A stretch of DNA of 30,251 nucleotides from CAZMGD01 sp964565705 (GTDB lineage Bacteria > Actinomycetota > Acidimicrobiia > Acidimicrobiales > Ilumatobacteraceae): positions 1 to 30,251 of the forward strand of contig CAZMGD010000047.1 in NCBI GenBank assembly GCA_964565705.1, read 5' to 3'. The notes beneath the pieces were generated by a model, which did no database searches, had not been told where the DNA came from, and worked only from the letters and a program-made list of their open reading frames with translations. Both the position numbers and the translations under genes were made by a program. The first letter of the stretch is position 1, and every line of letters starts with the position of its first letter. Below are positions 1-7,986 of the stretch, piece by piece.

Positions 1-2288
1 ACCGACGAGTACTCGTCGAAGTCGAGCCGGAACAGCGTGTACGACGTCACCACCAGTGGGGCGTGGGCGACGGCGAGCCCGGCGATCGGCATGCCGCTGC
101 GCCTGGCCGACTCGGTGACCGCCACGACATCGAGTTGCGGCACGAAACGGCGGGCCTCGTCCACCCAGTTCGACACCACGCTGGTCGGCGCGAGCACGAG
201 GATCGGCCCGAGGCCCGGCTCGGTCTCGCGGGCGTGAGCGAACAGGGCGAGGGTCTGCAGCGTCTTGCCGAGGCCCATGTCGTCGGCGAGGATGCCGCCG
301 AGTCGGTGGTGCCACAGCGTCGCCAGCCAGCGGAACCCGTCGAGCTGGTAGGGCCGCATGTCGGCATCGACCGGCGGGTCGGCGATGGCCATGCCGGCGT
401 CGAACCGCAGCAGGGCATCGACCTGTCGTTGCCAGGCGGCCGCTTGGCGGGTCACCACGCCGAGCTCCTGCAGCTCGTCCCACAGGTCGGCCTGGAAGCG
501 ACTCAACCGCAGTGTCGACGTGGGCTGGTCGTCGAGTGCCCTTGCCTCCTCGATCAAGCGGTGCAGGGCGATCAGCTCCGGCCGGTCGAGGGCGAAGTAC
601 GAGCCGTCGGGCAAGAGCAGGTGCGAGCGACCCTCGGCGAGCGCGACGAACACTGCGGCGAACGGGACCTCGCGGTCGTCGGCGACGACGGTGACGCCGA
701 GGTCGAACCAGTCGGTGGTGCCCTCGGCCTCGTCGGCCGTCAAGGCGATGGTGAGCGAGCCGCCGACGTCTCGGTACGCCGCCGGATCGCCGTCGGCGAC
801 GACGGTGACGTGATCGCTGGCGCGCAGGCGGGGGAGCTCCTCGGTGGCGAAGCGCATGGTGGCGCTGCCGTCGAGGGAGCGATCGCGTCCTGCGTCCGCG
901 TCGGGCGCCGCGTCGCGGACGGCGGCGAGCAGTGCCGCCTCGGCCCGCGGGTCGCGCAGGTCCCCGGCGGACGTTGGCGCGTCGGCGGCGAAGCGAGCCG
1001 GCGCCTCGTCGACCTCGTAGAGCCAGGACCAGGTCAGCCGGAGGTGGTGGTCGCGCCCGAACTCGGCGGTGAGGACCAGCTCGGGCCCGGTGAGCCGCGG
1101 CGCGGTGAACGACCGGTCCGACGACACGACCGGCGCCACGGCGGCGAGGATCGGCCAGGCGTCGGCCGCGAACCGTCCCGCGTCACCCGGCGGGATCTCG
1201 ATGTGCTCGCCGGCGAGGACCATCAGCTGCAGCGGTGGCGGAACCGGGCGGGTCAGGCGGGCGAGGAGGAGCGGCTGGTCGCGGTTGGCCGACGCGCTGC
1301 TGCCGGGACGGGACGTGACGATCGCCCCGCCGGCGTCGCCGATGAAGGCGAGTGCGGCCATGTCGGGCGGAGCGGCCTCGCCGCCGAGGTACAGGACGGG
1401 CGCGACCCTGCGGGAGCGCCGGCCGGTCACGTCGAGGCGCAACTCGCCGTCGTCGATCCGCTCCACGGGACCCCAGGCGGGTGTGGTGTGGATCAGCTCC
1501 ACGCCGAGGTCGCCTGCGGCGTCGAGCAAGGGCCAGAGCACATCGGCGTCGATGGTCGTCAAGTCGAGCTCTCGGGCGGCCGTTGAGCTGGAGTACCAGT
1601 AGGTGGACGTCGACCGCTGGCGTGCGGCGGCGTCGACCGCGCGGCGGATCGACGCCAACAGCTCGACGTGGTCGCTGCGGAAGCCGTCGCGCAGCTGCCA
1701 TGACCGCTCGACGTCCCATGTCAGGTTGTCGTTGACCCACTTCACCTTGCCCTGGCGCATGACTCGAGCCCTGAGCTTCTTGCGGACTCCGGGCCCCGCC
1801 GCGGGCACGGAGAGCTCGATGGCCAGCGGGCGGCCGACTCGTGAGGTCAGCCGCGGTGTCGGCGAGAGCTCGCGAATGCGTGCCAGCCACACCGGGTCGC
1901 GCGGTGGCTGCGGGGCGACGACGGCGCGGGCGGGCTGGGAGGCGGCGCGCCACGACGGGACACCGCCGGCCGCCCGCTCCACCAGGGCGATCAGCGCGGC
2001 GACGCTGTGCTTGCAGTCGAGGCCGACGGGACACGAGCAGTCGCCGTACTCGAAGCGCAGCGCGCCGGGCATGCCGTCCAACCCGACGACCAAGTCGTAC
2101 ACCGCCCTCGACCCGACGACGCGGGCGTCGATCTCCTGCGTGTCGGAGTCCCAGCTTGCCGCCAGCACCCTGCCGGTACGGGCGTACTTGGCGCCGCGGT
2201 CGTACGTCGTCGCGCCGACCGACGTGCGCAGGCTGTCGAGGTCGAAGCCGGCAAGCTCGGTGAGGTCGGCGCCGTCGTCACGAGACAC
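1..2288 (-). CDS. SWIM zinc-finger SNF2/DEAD-type helicase, 3' end outside window
   Basis: Predicted ATP-dependent DNA translocase of the SNF2 superfamily 2 group. Starting at the GTG at 2288, 762 residues lie in the window and no stop is reached, so the C-terminal helicase half is cut off at the left edge. A SWIM zinc-binding motif CSCPVGLDCKH is visible at residues 84-94 (Cys84, Cys86, Cys92, His94). Near residue 650 the sequence enters the ATPase core: RPYQLDGFRWL, then Walker A GGILADDMGLGKT at about 664-676, then the Ia-like LAPTSVVSNW. The long middle part is the variable linker typical of bacterial SWIM-SNF2 proteins. No clear Shine-Dalgarno precedes the GTG and the frame stays open upstream, so the start is provisional. 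The family is well known, but the cellular role (repair or chromatin-like remodelling) is not defined by the sequence. Confidence 0.9.
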   Translation of the reverse strand, partial: MSRDDGADLTELAGFDLDSLRTSVGATTYDRGAKYARTGRVLAASWDSDTQEIDARVVGSRAVYDLVVGLDGMPGALRFEYGDCSCPVGLDCKHSVAALIALVERAAGGVPSWRAASQPARAVVAPQPPRDPVWLARIRELSPTPRLTSRVGRPLAIELSVPAAGPGVRKKLRARVMRQGKVKWVNDNLTWDVERSWQLRDGFRSDHVELLASIRRAVDAAARQRSTSTYWYSSSTAARELDLTTIDADVLWPLLDAAGDLGVELIHTTPAWGPVERIDDGELRLDVTGRRSRRVAPVLYLGGEAAPPDMAALAFIGDAGGAIVTSRPGSSASANRDQPLLLARLTRPVPPPLQLMVLAGEHIEIPPGDAGRFAADAWPILAAVAPVVSSDRSFTAPRLTGPELVLTAEFGRDHHLRLTWSWLYEVDEAPARFAADAPTSAGDLRDPRAEAALLAAVRDAAPDADAGRDRSLDGSATMRFATEELPRLRASDHVTVVADGDPAAYRDVGGSLTIALTADEAEGTTDWFDLGVTVVADDREVPFAAVFVALAEGRSHLLLPDGSYFALDRPELIALHRLIEEARALDDQPTSTLRLSRFQADLWDELQELGVVTRQAAAWQRQVDALLRFDAGMAIADPPVDADMRPYQLDGFRWLATLWHHRLGGILADDMGLGKTLQTLALFAHARETEPGLGPILVLAPTSVVSNWVDEARRFVPQLDVVAVTESARRSGMPIAGLAVAHAPLVVTSYTLFRLDFDEYSS

Positions 2289-2616
2289 TCGGTCGACCGT
2301 AGCGGCGACCGCGACCGGCGTCCCGGTGGAGGGCGTGACAGAAGGTGCGCGGGTGGAGCGGCGTCGCCGCGGGGAGTTCGTCGGCTCCTGCCCGATGCTG
2401 GAGTCCACCACGACGCTGGAGATCCACCGACGATCGTCCCGGACAGTCGATCGCAGGAACGGACGAGTGCGGTGTTCGGCGTACTTGCCCGAGACCGAGC
2501 GACAACGAGGCTACGGGAGCATCGCGCGAGCGCGCCCGGGGCGCCGGCGGTCGACATCGATCGGCGTGGCGCGACGCTTGGCCTGCGAAGATGTCGAGAT
2601 CGCACGGGCGACCGGG
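2289..2616. other. Intergenic region between divergent helicase and TetR genes
   Basis: About 330 bases separating the GTG of the helicase gene (minus strand) from the ATG of the TetR gene (plus strand). Frames are open here on both strands because of the high GC content, but none has recognisable protein character. It must carry at least one promoter; I could not pick out a convincing -35/-10 pair, and I found no copy of the dyads present in the 4606-4872 region. Confidence 0.5.
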
Positions 2617-3216
2617 ATGACGACGCAGGATCGGTTGATCCGTGAGGCGGAGAGGTTGATGTCGCGTCGCGGGATCGATGCGGTCGATCTGATCGACATC
2701 CAGGAAGCTGCCGGGCAGCGCAACCGCGGGGTCGTGCACTACTACTTCCGGGACCGTCAAGGGCTCGTCTTGGCGATCGTGAACAAGCATCGCGAGCCGA
2801 TCAACCGGGCCCGTCACGAGCGGCTGGATCTTCTCGAGGCAGGCGAGTCGATCAGCCTGGGCGGATTGGTCGAGGCTGCAGTGCGCCCGCTCGCCGAGAG
2901 CTTGGGGTCACCGTCTGGTCGTGACTACCTCGTGATCCATGCGGAGTTGGCGACCCGGTTCGGGAGCGGCCGGTTGTACGCGCCGACGTCGATCCACACC
3001 GACAGCGTGCCGCGCATGAACGACTTGATCGTGCTGGCTCTTGGCGGATCGGGTGTGGCGCGGCTGTACTTCGTCGAGCAGGCCAACATGGTGATTCCTC
3101 TGTTGCTGGCGGATCTGGCGCGGATGGTGAATCGGCGTGATCTGACGGTGGGGCAGGCCATGCATCGAGTCGATGACGTCGTCGAGTTCGTCACGCGGGG
3201 GCTCACGCCGCGCTGA
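2617..3216 (+). CDS. TetR/AcrR family transcriptional regulator
   Basis: 199-residue TetR-type repressor. The N-terminal helix-turn-helix lies at about residues 25-45 and ends in the family hallmark VVHYYFRDRQGLVLAIV, where the recognition helix passes into helix 4. The remaining 150 residues are the ligand-binding helical domain, which is too variable to predict an effector. I chose the ATG at 2617 because MTTQDRLIREAERL is a typical TetR beginning; an in-frame GTG at 2566 would add 17 residues of weaker coding character. The gene runs towards the DUF1254 gene (3262-4605) and ends 45 bases before it. A 24-bp dyad in the neighbouring 4606-4872 promoter region is a candidate operator for this protein. 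TetR membership is seen; the target is inferred. Confidence 0.88.
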   Translation: MTTQDRLIREAERLMSRRGIDAVDLIDIQEAAGQRNRGVVHYYFRDRQGLVLAIVNKHREPINRARHERLDLLEAGESISLGGLVEAAVRPLAESLGSPSGRDYLVIHAELATRFGSGRLYAPTSIHTDSVPRMNDLIVLALGGSGVARLYFVEQANMVIPLLLADLARMVNRRDLTVGQAMHRVDDVVEFVTRGLTPR

Positions 3217-3261
3217 TCGCGCTGATCGATGCCGGCGATCAACGAGCCGGCGGCGAAGTGG

Positions 3262-4605
3262 TCACGGCGTGCGGACGACCGGTGGGAACTGGTAGGTGCC
3301 TGCGAGGATCTCGTCGCCGGGGATGTAGAGGCGGAACACGAGCCGGAAGCGGTCGTCGGGGGCGGGGAGCCAGTTGGCGCGCTGGAGCGGATCGCTGGGT
3401 TCGGTGTGTGTGATGGTGAGGGTGAGTGAGCCGTCGCCGGAGTGGCGGATGCCGGGGGTCCGGTCACCGATGGAGTAGCGGTCGATGGCGTTGGCGACGA
3501 GGTAGTAGTCGGGGATGCTGTACATGGTGATCGACCAGAACGCGCCGACAGGCGGCTTGGTCGGGAACGTCATGCTGTAGGTGGCGTGCCCGGTGAGCGG
3601 GTCGCCAGCGATGTCGGTGAACGCTTGGCAGTAGACGGCTTCGTAGCCGTTGTTGCCCCACAGACCGACCCGGTCGGCGACGGCCCGCAGGGCGAAGCGG
3701 AGCTCGGGCGGGTAGTCCATCTTCCATTCGGGGCTGTCGATGGTGCCGGGTCCGAGGTGGTCGAGGTTGTAGTCGAACATGTGCAGTCCGACGGTCCAGC
3801 CGTTGACGACCGGGGCTTCGCCGTGCTGGCTGATCTCTTCCATCTTCGTCTGGCCGGCGGCGAGCCCGGCTCGCAGAGCTTCGACGAGCACGGGGTCGGG
3901 CTCGACATAGGGGCTGGTGGTGTCGGAGAGCCCGAGTGGTGCGAAGCGTGCGGCGTAGGTGGTGTCACCGGCCGGCGCCGGGTAGCGCTGCGACAGGACC
4001 CGCGCGCGTTCGTAGAAGGCCAGCGGCTCGGCGAGGTCGGTCCGCGTCTGGGGGATGCCGGCTGGTCGGGGCGCGTCGGCGTGGACGGGGGTGATCGTCG
4101 TGCGGTCTTGCAGTGCGGTGACGTTGCGGATGTCGTCGGGCCCGTCGCAGGCGAAGCGTCCGACGATGGACACGATGTCGGTAGAGCTGTCGATCCGGGT
4201 CGCGTCGGTCGGCAGCGGTCCGGTCCAACCGGGCGGGACGACGACGAACGATCCGGCGCCGTTGCCGCTGGCTCGGGTGCCGATGTAGGCGATGTTGTTG
4301 GTCCAGGCGTCGACGAGTTGCAGCACGTAGTAGCGGGCGCCGGTGTCGGGGACGTCGATCCGCAGCGGTCCGACGGTGAGATCGAGCTGCGCCATCGAGT
4401 AGACGGTGTCGTTGTTGATCGTGACGAACGTGTCGGTGGCGTCGGCCAGCTTGCGGGCGTGGGAGAACGTGTTGAACGGCGCGGCAGGGTTCGAGCCGAC
4501 GCCGGTGGTGACGTATCGCTCGACCTGGGCGAGGTTCTCGACCAGTGGGTAGTAGTAGAGGTACGCGTCAGCGGCGCGGGCGATGGTGGCGTCGGTGTCG
4601 GTCAT
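3262..4605 (-). CDS. DUF1254/DUF1214 domain-containing protein
   Basis: 447-residue protein of the DUF1254 (N-terminal) plus DUF1214 (C-terminal) family, whose biochemical function is not established. N-terminal signature: AADAYLYYYPLVENLAQVERY followed by NTFSHARKLADATDTFVTINNDTVYS, in which the NNDT(V/I)YS stretch is characteristic. C-terminal DUF1214 signature: MTFPTKPPVGAFWSITMYS near residue 360, then the RANWLPAP segment. There is no signal peptide with the chosen start. Start choice is uncertain. ATG 4605 follows a close GAGGAG and opens GC3-rich codons. ATG 4662 has a better-spaced GGGAGG but adds 19 residues of poor coding composition. It is divergent from a second DUF1254 gene at 4873-6261 and shares a 267-bp control region with it. 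The two proteins are clearly different in sequence, so this is a paralogous pair rather than a recent duplication. Confidence 0.88.
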   Translation of the reverse strand: MTDTDATIARAADAYLYYYPLVENLAQVERYVTTGVGSNPAAPFNTFSHARKLADATDTFVTINNDTVYSMAQLDLTVGPLRIDVPDTGARYYVLQLVDAWTNNIAYIGTRASGNGAGSFVVVPPGWTGPLPTDATRIDSSTDIVSIVGRFACDGPDDIRNVTALQDRTTITPVHADAPRPAGIPQTRTDLAEPLAFYERARVLSQRYPAPAGDTTYAARFAPLGLSDTTSPYVEPDPVLVEALRAGLAAGQTKMEEISQHGEAPVVNGWTVGLHMFDYNLDHLGPGTIDSPEWKMDYPPELRFALRAVADRVGLWGNNGYEAVYCQAFTDIAGDPLTGHATYSMTFPTKPPVGAFWSITMYSIPDYYLVANAIDRYSIGDRTPGIRHSGDGSLTLTITHTEPSDPLQRANWLPAPDDRFRLVFRLYIPGDEILAGTYQFPPVVRTP

Positions 4606-4675
4606 GGCTCCTCGAATGATGTCGCGGTCGGGGGCAGAAGGACGTCGGCGATCGCATGCCATTGAAGACCCTCCC

Positions 4676-4699
4676 TAACGTGCCGGCTTCGGCAGGTTA
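4676..4699. promoter_or_regulatory. 24-bp near-perfect dyad, candidate TetR operator
   Basis: TAACGTGCCG, four-base spacer GCTT, CGGCAGGTTA: ten-base arms with one mismatch. It lies about 71 bases upstream of the ATG at 4605, in the region shared by the two divergent DUF1254 genes. Size and symmetry fit a TetR-family operator, and a TetR gene sits at 2617-3216. Binding is inferred. A hairpin role in the leader of the minus-strand gene is the alternative. Confidence 0.45.
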
Positions 4700-4791
4700 A
4701 CCCGAGCGGCGCCGACGAACACTCGATCCATGCAGGAGGCCGCGACGCTCCGTGGTGCGCTGACGGATTGCGGGTCGTGTCGAGTCGCCAT

Positions 4792-4804
4792 AAAGACGGT
4801 CTTT
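4792..4804. promoter_or_regulatory. 13-bp perfect dyad AAAGAC-G-GTCTTT
   Basis: Perfect six-base arms around a single central base, about 69 bases upstream of the preferred ATG (4873) of the plus-strand DUF1254 gene. Its sequence is unrelated to the dyad at 4676-4699. It is AT-rich in a GC-rich background, which makes a chance origin less likely, but it is short. Candidate operator or part of the promoter. Confidence 0.35.
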
Positions 4805-4872
4805 GGGATGATGTCCGGCAGCGGCGCCCGGATCCGCTCGCAGAACGCCGCCGCATGCGCCATGATGCGGGG

Positions 4873-6261
4873 ATGCGTGAGGAACTGCAGGGACGGTTGG
4901 CGGGTGTGAGGATGGACGGCGAGTTGCCTGCCCGCGAGGACATCCCGAGGGTGTTCGACGAGCTCGACTTCCAGATGGCTTGCCAGGTGTATCTGTGGGG
5001 ATTGCCGTTGGTGTCGTATGCGCAGTGGCAGCTGCAGCATCGGGAGGTGTTCGGGGCGTCGAACACTGATCTGGTCCACTACGTGAGCTACGCGGACCGG
5101 TTGGGGTTGATCACGGCGAACGCGACGACGCCGTACATCTTGAACTTCATCGCGTTGCGCGAGACCGGGCCGTTGGTGATCGAGTTGCCGGCCGGGCCGA
5201 CGGCGGGTGGGGTGTCGGACTTCTGGCAGCGCGAGATCGCCGTGATGGGGGAGATGGGTCCGGATCAGGGGCGTGGTGGCAAGCACCTGGTGGTCCCGCC
5301 GGGGCAGGACGTGCCCGACGGCGCCGACGGGCACACGGTCGTGCACTCGACGGGGATGAACATCATGTTCGGGTTCCGCACCCTCGACCCGGATCCGCAG
5401 CGGGCCCGGGCGCTGGTCGACGCGGTTCGGGTGTATCCGTTCGCGCAGCGCGATGATCCACCTGCGACGAGGTTGGTCTCGCCGGGCGGCCGGGCGTGGA
5501 CAGGTGACCAGCCGAGGGGAATCGACTACTGGGTGCGCTTGCACGACATCTACCAGTCCGAGATCGTCGACGAGCGCGACCGGTTCTTCTTGGCGATGAT
5601 GCGCCAGCTCGGCATCGAGCGGGGCAAGCCGTTCGCACCCGACGATCGCCTGACGCGGATCCTCGCCGAGGCGACGGCCGCCGGGGAGCTGATGGCGCAG
5701 GTCAACTCGTTCGCCAAGCGGTTCCCGGGCGCGTCGTACTGGCCGGACCGGCAGTGGGACCTGGTGTTGCAGATGGACCATTCGGATCAGCGCGGTGACG
5801 GCTACGACCAGCTGCTGGAGCGGACTGCGTGGTTCTACGAGGCGGTGAGCTTCTCGGAGGCGATGAAGAGCCAGACGCCCGGGCTCGGTCAGGCGTACCT
5901 CGGGGCGTACACCGCGGCCGACGGCTCCTGGCTCGACGGCGCGGTGGACTACACGTTGCACGTCCCGGCAGATCCGCCGGCGAAGTTGTTCTGGTCGATC
6001 ACCGTCTACGACATCACGACGCGCTGCTTGATCGACAACGAGCAGCAGCGCGGCGACCGTGGCTCACGCAACACGGACCTGCAGACCAACGTCGACGGGT
6101 CGGTCGACCTGTTCTTCGGGCCCAACCCGCCTGTGGCCGGGGAGTCGAACTGGATCCAGACGATCCCCGGCCGTCACTGGTTCGCGTACTGCCGGTTCTA
6201 CGGTCCGCTCGAGCCGTACTTCGACCGCACCTGGAAGCTGGGCGACATCATCGCCGCCTGA
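4873..6261 (+). CDS. DUF1254/DUF1214 domain-containing protein
   Basis: 462-residue protein of the same DUF1254-DUF1214 family as its divergent neighbour, function unknown. N-terminal DUF1254 landmarks are ACQVYLWGLPLVSYAQWQ and GLITANATTPYIL, with ANATTPY replacing the NNDTVY of the other copy. The C-terminal DUF1214 part contains DYTLHVPADPPAKLFWSITVYD and then FFGPNPPVAGESNWIQTIPGR, the GxxNW(I/L)xxxPG stretch that marks the family. I prefer the ATG at 4873 (preceded by GCGGGG). An in-frame ATG at 4855 and the frame back to 4768 give weakly coding sequence that would overlap the control region. No signal peptide is visible. Paired DUF1254 genes of this long type are common in actinobacteria and proteobacteria; a joint role with the 3262-4605 product is inferred only from adjacency. 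Confidence 0.87.
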   Translation: MREELQGRLAGVRMDGELPAREDIPRVFDELDFQMACQVYLWGLPLVSYAQWQLQHREVFGASNTDLVHYVSYADRLGLITANATTPYILNFIALRETGPLVIELPAGPTAGGVSDFWQREIAVMGEMGPDQGRGGKHLVVPPGQDVPDGADGHTVVHSTGMNIMFGFRTLDPDPQRARALVDAVRVYPFAQRDDPPATRLVSPGGRAWTGDQPRGIDYWVRLHDIYQSEIVDERDRFFLAMMRQLGIERGKPFAPDDRLTRILAEATAAGELMAQVNSFAKRFPGASYWPDRQWDLVLQMDHSDQRGDGYDQLLERTAWFYEAVSFSEAMKSQTPGLGQAYLGAYTAADGSWLDGAVDYTLHVPADPPAKLFWSITVYDITTRCLIDNEQQRGDRGSRNTDLQTNVDGSVDLFFGPNPPVAGESNWIQTIPGRHWFAYCRFYGPLEPYFDRTWKLGDIIAA

Positions 6262-6263
6262 CG

Positions 6264-6500
6264 ATGGGAGTCTGTGGCGTGCGCCGCCGGTCTCTCGGTC
6301 GATCTGGTCTCGCGGCGGCTGCCGCCGCCGTCCGGTCGGCGCCGGTGGAGGCGGTCAACGTCGTGGCGTTCAGTCCTCCCGTGTTCTCGACGAACGAGAA
6401 CGGGGCGATCTTCACGATCGGGAACAACCTGCTGACGCGCCCGGCGACGCCATCCGCGAGGCCACCCACGAGATTCCCGGCATCACCCGCACCGACTGAT
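6264..6500 (+). pseudogene. Remnant of a secreted-protein N-terminus
   Basis: Two bases after the DUF1254 stop an ATG opens a frame with an Arg-rich, Ala-rich start (RRRSLGRSGLAAAAAAV) and then VVAFSPPVFSTNENGAIFTIGNNLL. This looks like the beginning of a secreted protein just after its signal peptide. The hydrophobic core of the signal is degraded, and after residue 58 the frame turns into Pro/Arg-rich nonsense. A second frame carries DAIREATHEIPGITRTD and stops at 6499. I read this as a decayed 5' fragment. The parent family is not identified with certainty. Confidence 0.35.
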
Positions 6501-6552
6501 CAAGCGCGTCACGGGCGCGGCCCGACGGGCCTCCGCGCCGACTCCAGCCCCG

Positions 6553-6855
6553 ATGGCTCGTCGTTGCCGACGGCAACTCCAGCAAACCCGAGCCCAGGCT
6601 CTTGCGTCCGGCAACCCCCCGAGCCAGTACATGTCGGATGTCGCCACTCCAGGCAAGGCGATTGTGGGCGGCTACCAGGATCTGCCCGTTGGCGGCCGAC
6701 AACGACTGCCCAGTGACGGCCACGTCAGTCACGCCCCGTGGTGGCGGTACATCGGCGACATCGTCGAGATGCTCGCCGGCGACGACACCGACGTCCGCCT
6801 GGTCATCGAAGCGCTCGACGCCGCCGAGACGAACAGCTCGGTGCGCTCGCCATGA
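6553..6855 (+). pseudogene. Unidentified gene remnant with coding-like C-terminus
   Basis: Open frame of 100 residues. Its first 25 residues look non-coding, but the part after PSQYMSDVATPGKAIVGGY has strong GC3 bias, notably WWRYIGDIVEMLAGDDTDVRLVIEALDAAE. I do not recognise the family. It probably represents the 3' end of a larger gene whose 5' part has been lost or frameshifted. Its stop overlaps the ATG of the next remnant in an ATGA arrangement, as in a once-functional operon. A genuine small protein cannot be excluded. Confidence 0.3.
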
Positions 6856-6980
6856 GCGACGAGTGGGGGCCACTGGCCGCGCTCGCGGGGAGTGGGAGGG
6901 CATCGACGGGTTCGACCGTCGTGACACTCGCCGGGTCGTTCTCGGCACACTTCGCGGAGATCTACGGGGCTTCGGTGTGA
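6852..6980 (+). pseudogene. Broken 5' end of a possible nitrobindin/FABP-like gene
   Basis: The ATG at 6852 overlaps the previous stop (ATGA) and gives MSDEWGPLAALAG. Adding one G to the four-G run near 6887-6890 would continue as GEWEGIDGFD. The composite LAALAGEWEGIDG resembles the N-terminus of heme-binding nitrobindin-like proteins (PLAALVGTWEG pattern). In the actual sequence the frame shifts and stops at 6980. Similarity is limited to about 20 residues, so the family assignment is tentative. Confidence 0.3.
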
Positions 6981-7010
6981 GAAGAGAACTCGAACGCGTC
7001 CGCGGTCGTG

Positions 7011-7877
7011 TCAGCGGAGGCGGGAGGATCCGTCTTCACCGGTCGTCAAGGTCTGGGCGATGAGCGCGTCGAGAGTCTCCTGCCCGGGAGGGGGAACGTT
7101 GGGTTGCGCGGCCATGGCCCGGACTCGGTCGAAGGCGTCGCGGATGGCGTCATGTCGCAGCACGGGACCGTGGGCGGAGGCGATCGTCGTGGGGGCGATG
7201 GCCTCGACCCTGCTGACGTGGCGGGCGTAGGCGGCCGTGTCGAGCCATGCGTGCCAGGGCGATACCAGGCTGTTGAAGAGCGCGAACGACTCGTCGTAGA
7301 GGTCGGGTGGCAGGTCTGCGGCGTCGTAGACGGCACCGGTGGTGAGGGCGGCGAACGAGTCGACGGCCCACATCGCTCCCGTGCGCTCGTCGTAGAGCCC
7401 CCGCGTGGTCGGCCCATCGAAGATCGGTGGGCGGAAGAGGTGCAGATGCCGGTCACCGACGTCGAACGAGGTGTCCGCTTCGAGCCACACCTGACGCTCG
7501 AGGGGAAGCAGGCCCGGGTGGTCGATACGGACGCGCTCGTTGGTGAAGAAGTTGGACACCACCTTGGCGCGCGGTGCAAGGGAAAGGAGCTGCGACAGGT
7601 TGCCGAGGTGGTCGCCGTCGTCATGGGAGAGGAACACCCACTGGACGTCGGCGGGGTCGACGATGGAGGCGACCGATGCCAGCCAGTGCTCGCGGAACAA
7701 GGGTGCGCCGGTGTCGACGATGACGGGCTGGTCGGCGAGGATCACCATCGAGTTGACGAAGACGTAGGTGCCGGGCTGGGCGGCAACGATGCTGGGGATG
7801 AGATAGGTGTCGTCGGCGATGCGCTGCGGCTCGACGGTTGGAGGCGCGGCGGCCGTTGGGATCTCGGAGATGGTCAT
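7011..7877 (-). CDS. Metallo-beta-lactamase fold protein (ODP-like di-metal site)
   Basis: 288-residue MBL-fold protein. Landmarks: MVILADQPVIVDTGAP (Asp in the second strand, residues 44-59), the metal motif SHDDGDHLGN at 84-93 (HxDxDH, the variant seen in oxygen-binding di-iron or flavodiiron-type lactamase domains rather than HxHxDH), FAVDSFAAL-type Asp in the second half, and SAHGPVLR providing a late His. There is no flavodoxin domain, so this is the stand-alone domain; substrate unknown. Start ATG 7877 is supported by AGGAAG eight bases upstream. The frame is open upstream through a SnoaL-like remnant to 8576, but the internal SD and domain border show that this is the real start. It is likely transcribed from the promoter near 8617-8645 with the remnant, and the divergent TetR gene is the plausible regulator. 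Confidence 0.85.
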   Translation of the reverse strand: MTISEIPTAAAPPTVEPQRIADDTYLIPSIVAAQPGTYVFVNSMVILADQPVIVDTGAPLFREHWLASVASIVDPADVQWVFLSHDDGDHLGNLSQLLSLAPRAKVVSNFFTNERVRIDHPGLLPLERQVWLEADTSFDVGDRHLHLFRPPIFDGPTTRGLYDERTGAMWAVDSFAALTTGAVYDAADLPPDLYDESFALFNSLVSPWHAWLDTAAYARHVSRVEAIAPTTIASAHGPVLRHDAIRDAFDRVRAMAAQPNVPPPGQETLDALIAQTLTTGEDGSSRLR

Positions 7878-7986
7878 GGGGTCTTCCTTTCGGGTTGGTG
7901 GTGGTGGTTGGATGAGGGCGAGTTCGGTCACGGGCGCGCCGCTTCCACTGCGGGTTGCGGCGCGACGGGTCGCTCTGGTGTTCAGC

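Noticed and set aside
63..1586. Long plus-strand open frame (507 codons) opposite the helicase gene
   Set aside because: It is antisense to a gene with clear SWIM and SNF2 motifs, has no recognisable domain and is Gly/Arg/Val-rich as expected of a GC-driven shadow frame.
1603..2616. 338-residue N-terminal extension of the first TetR protein
   Set aside because: It overlaps the helicase gene on the opposite strand and has no domain; TetR proteins start directly before the HTH domain.
3223..3241. Weak hairpin TGATCG-N7-CGATCA between convergent TetR and DUF1254 genes
   Set aside because: Only six base pairs, no U-run on either strand; not enough to call a terminator.
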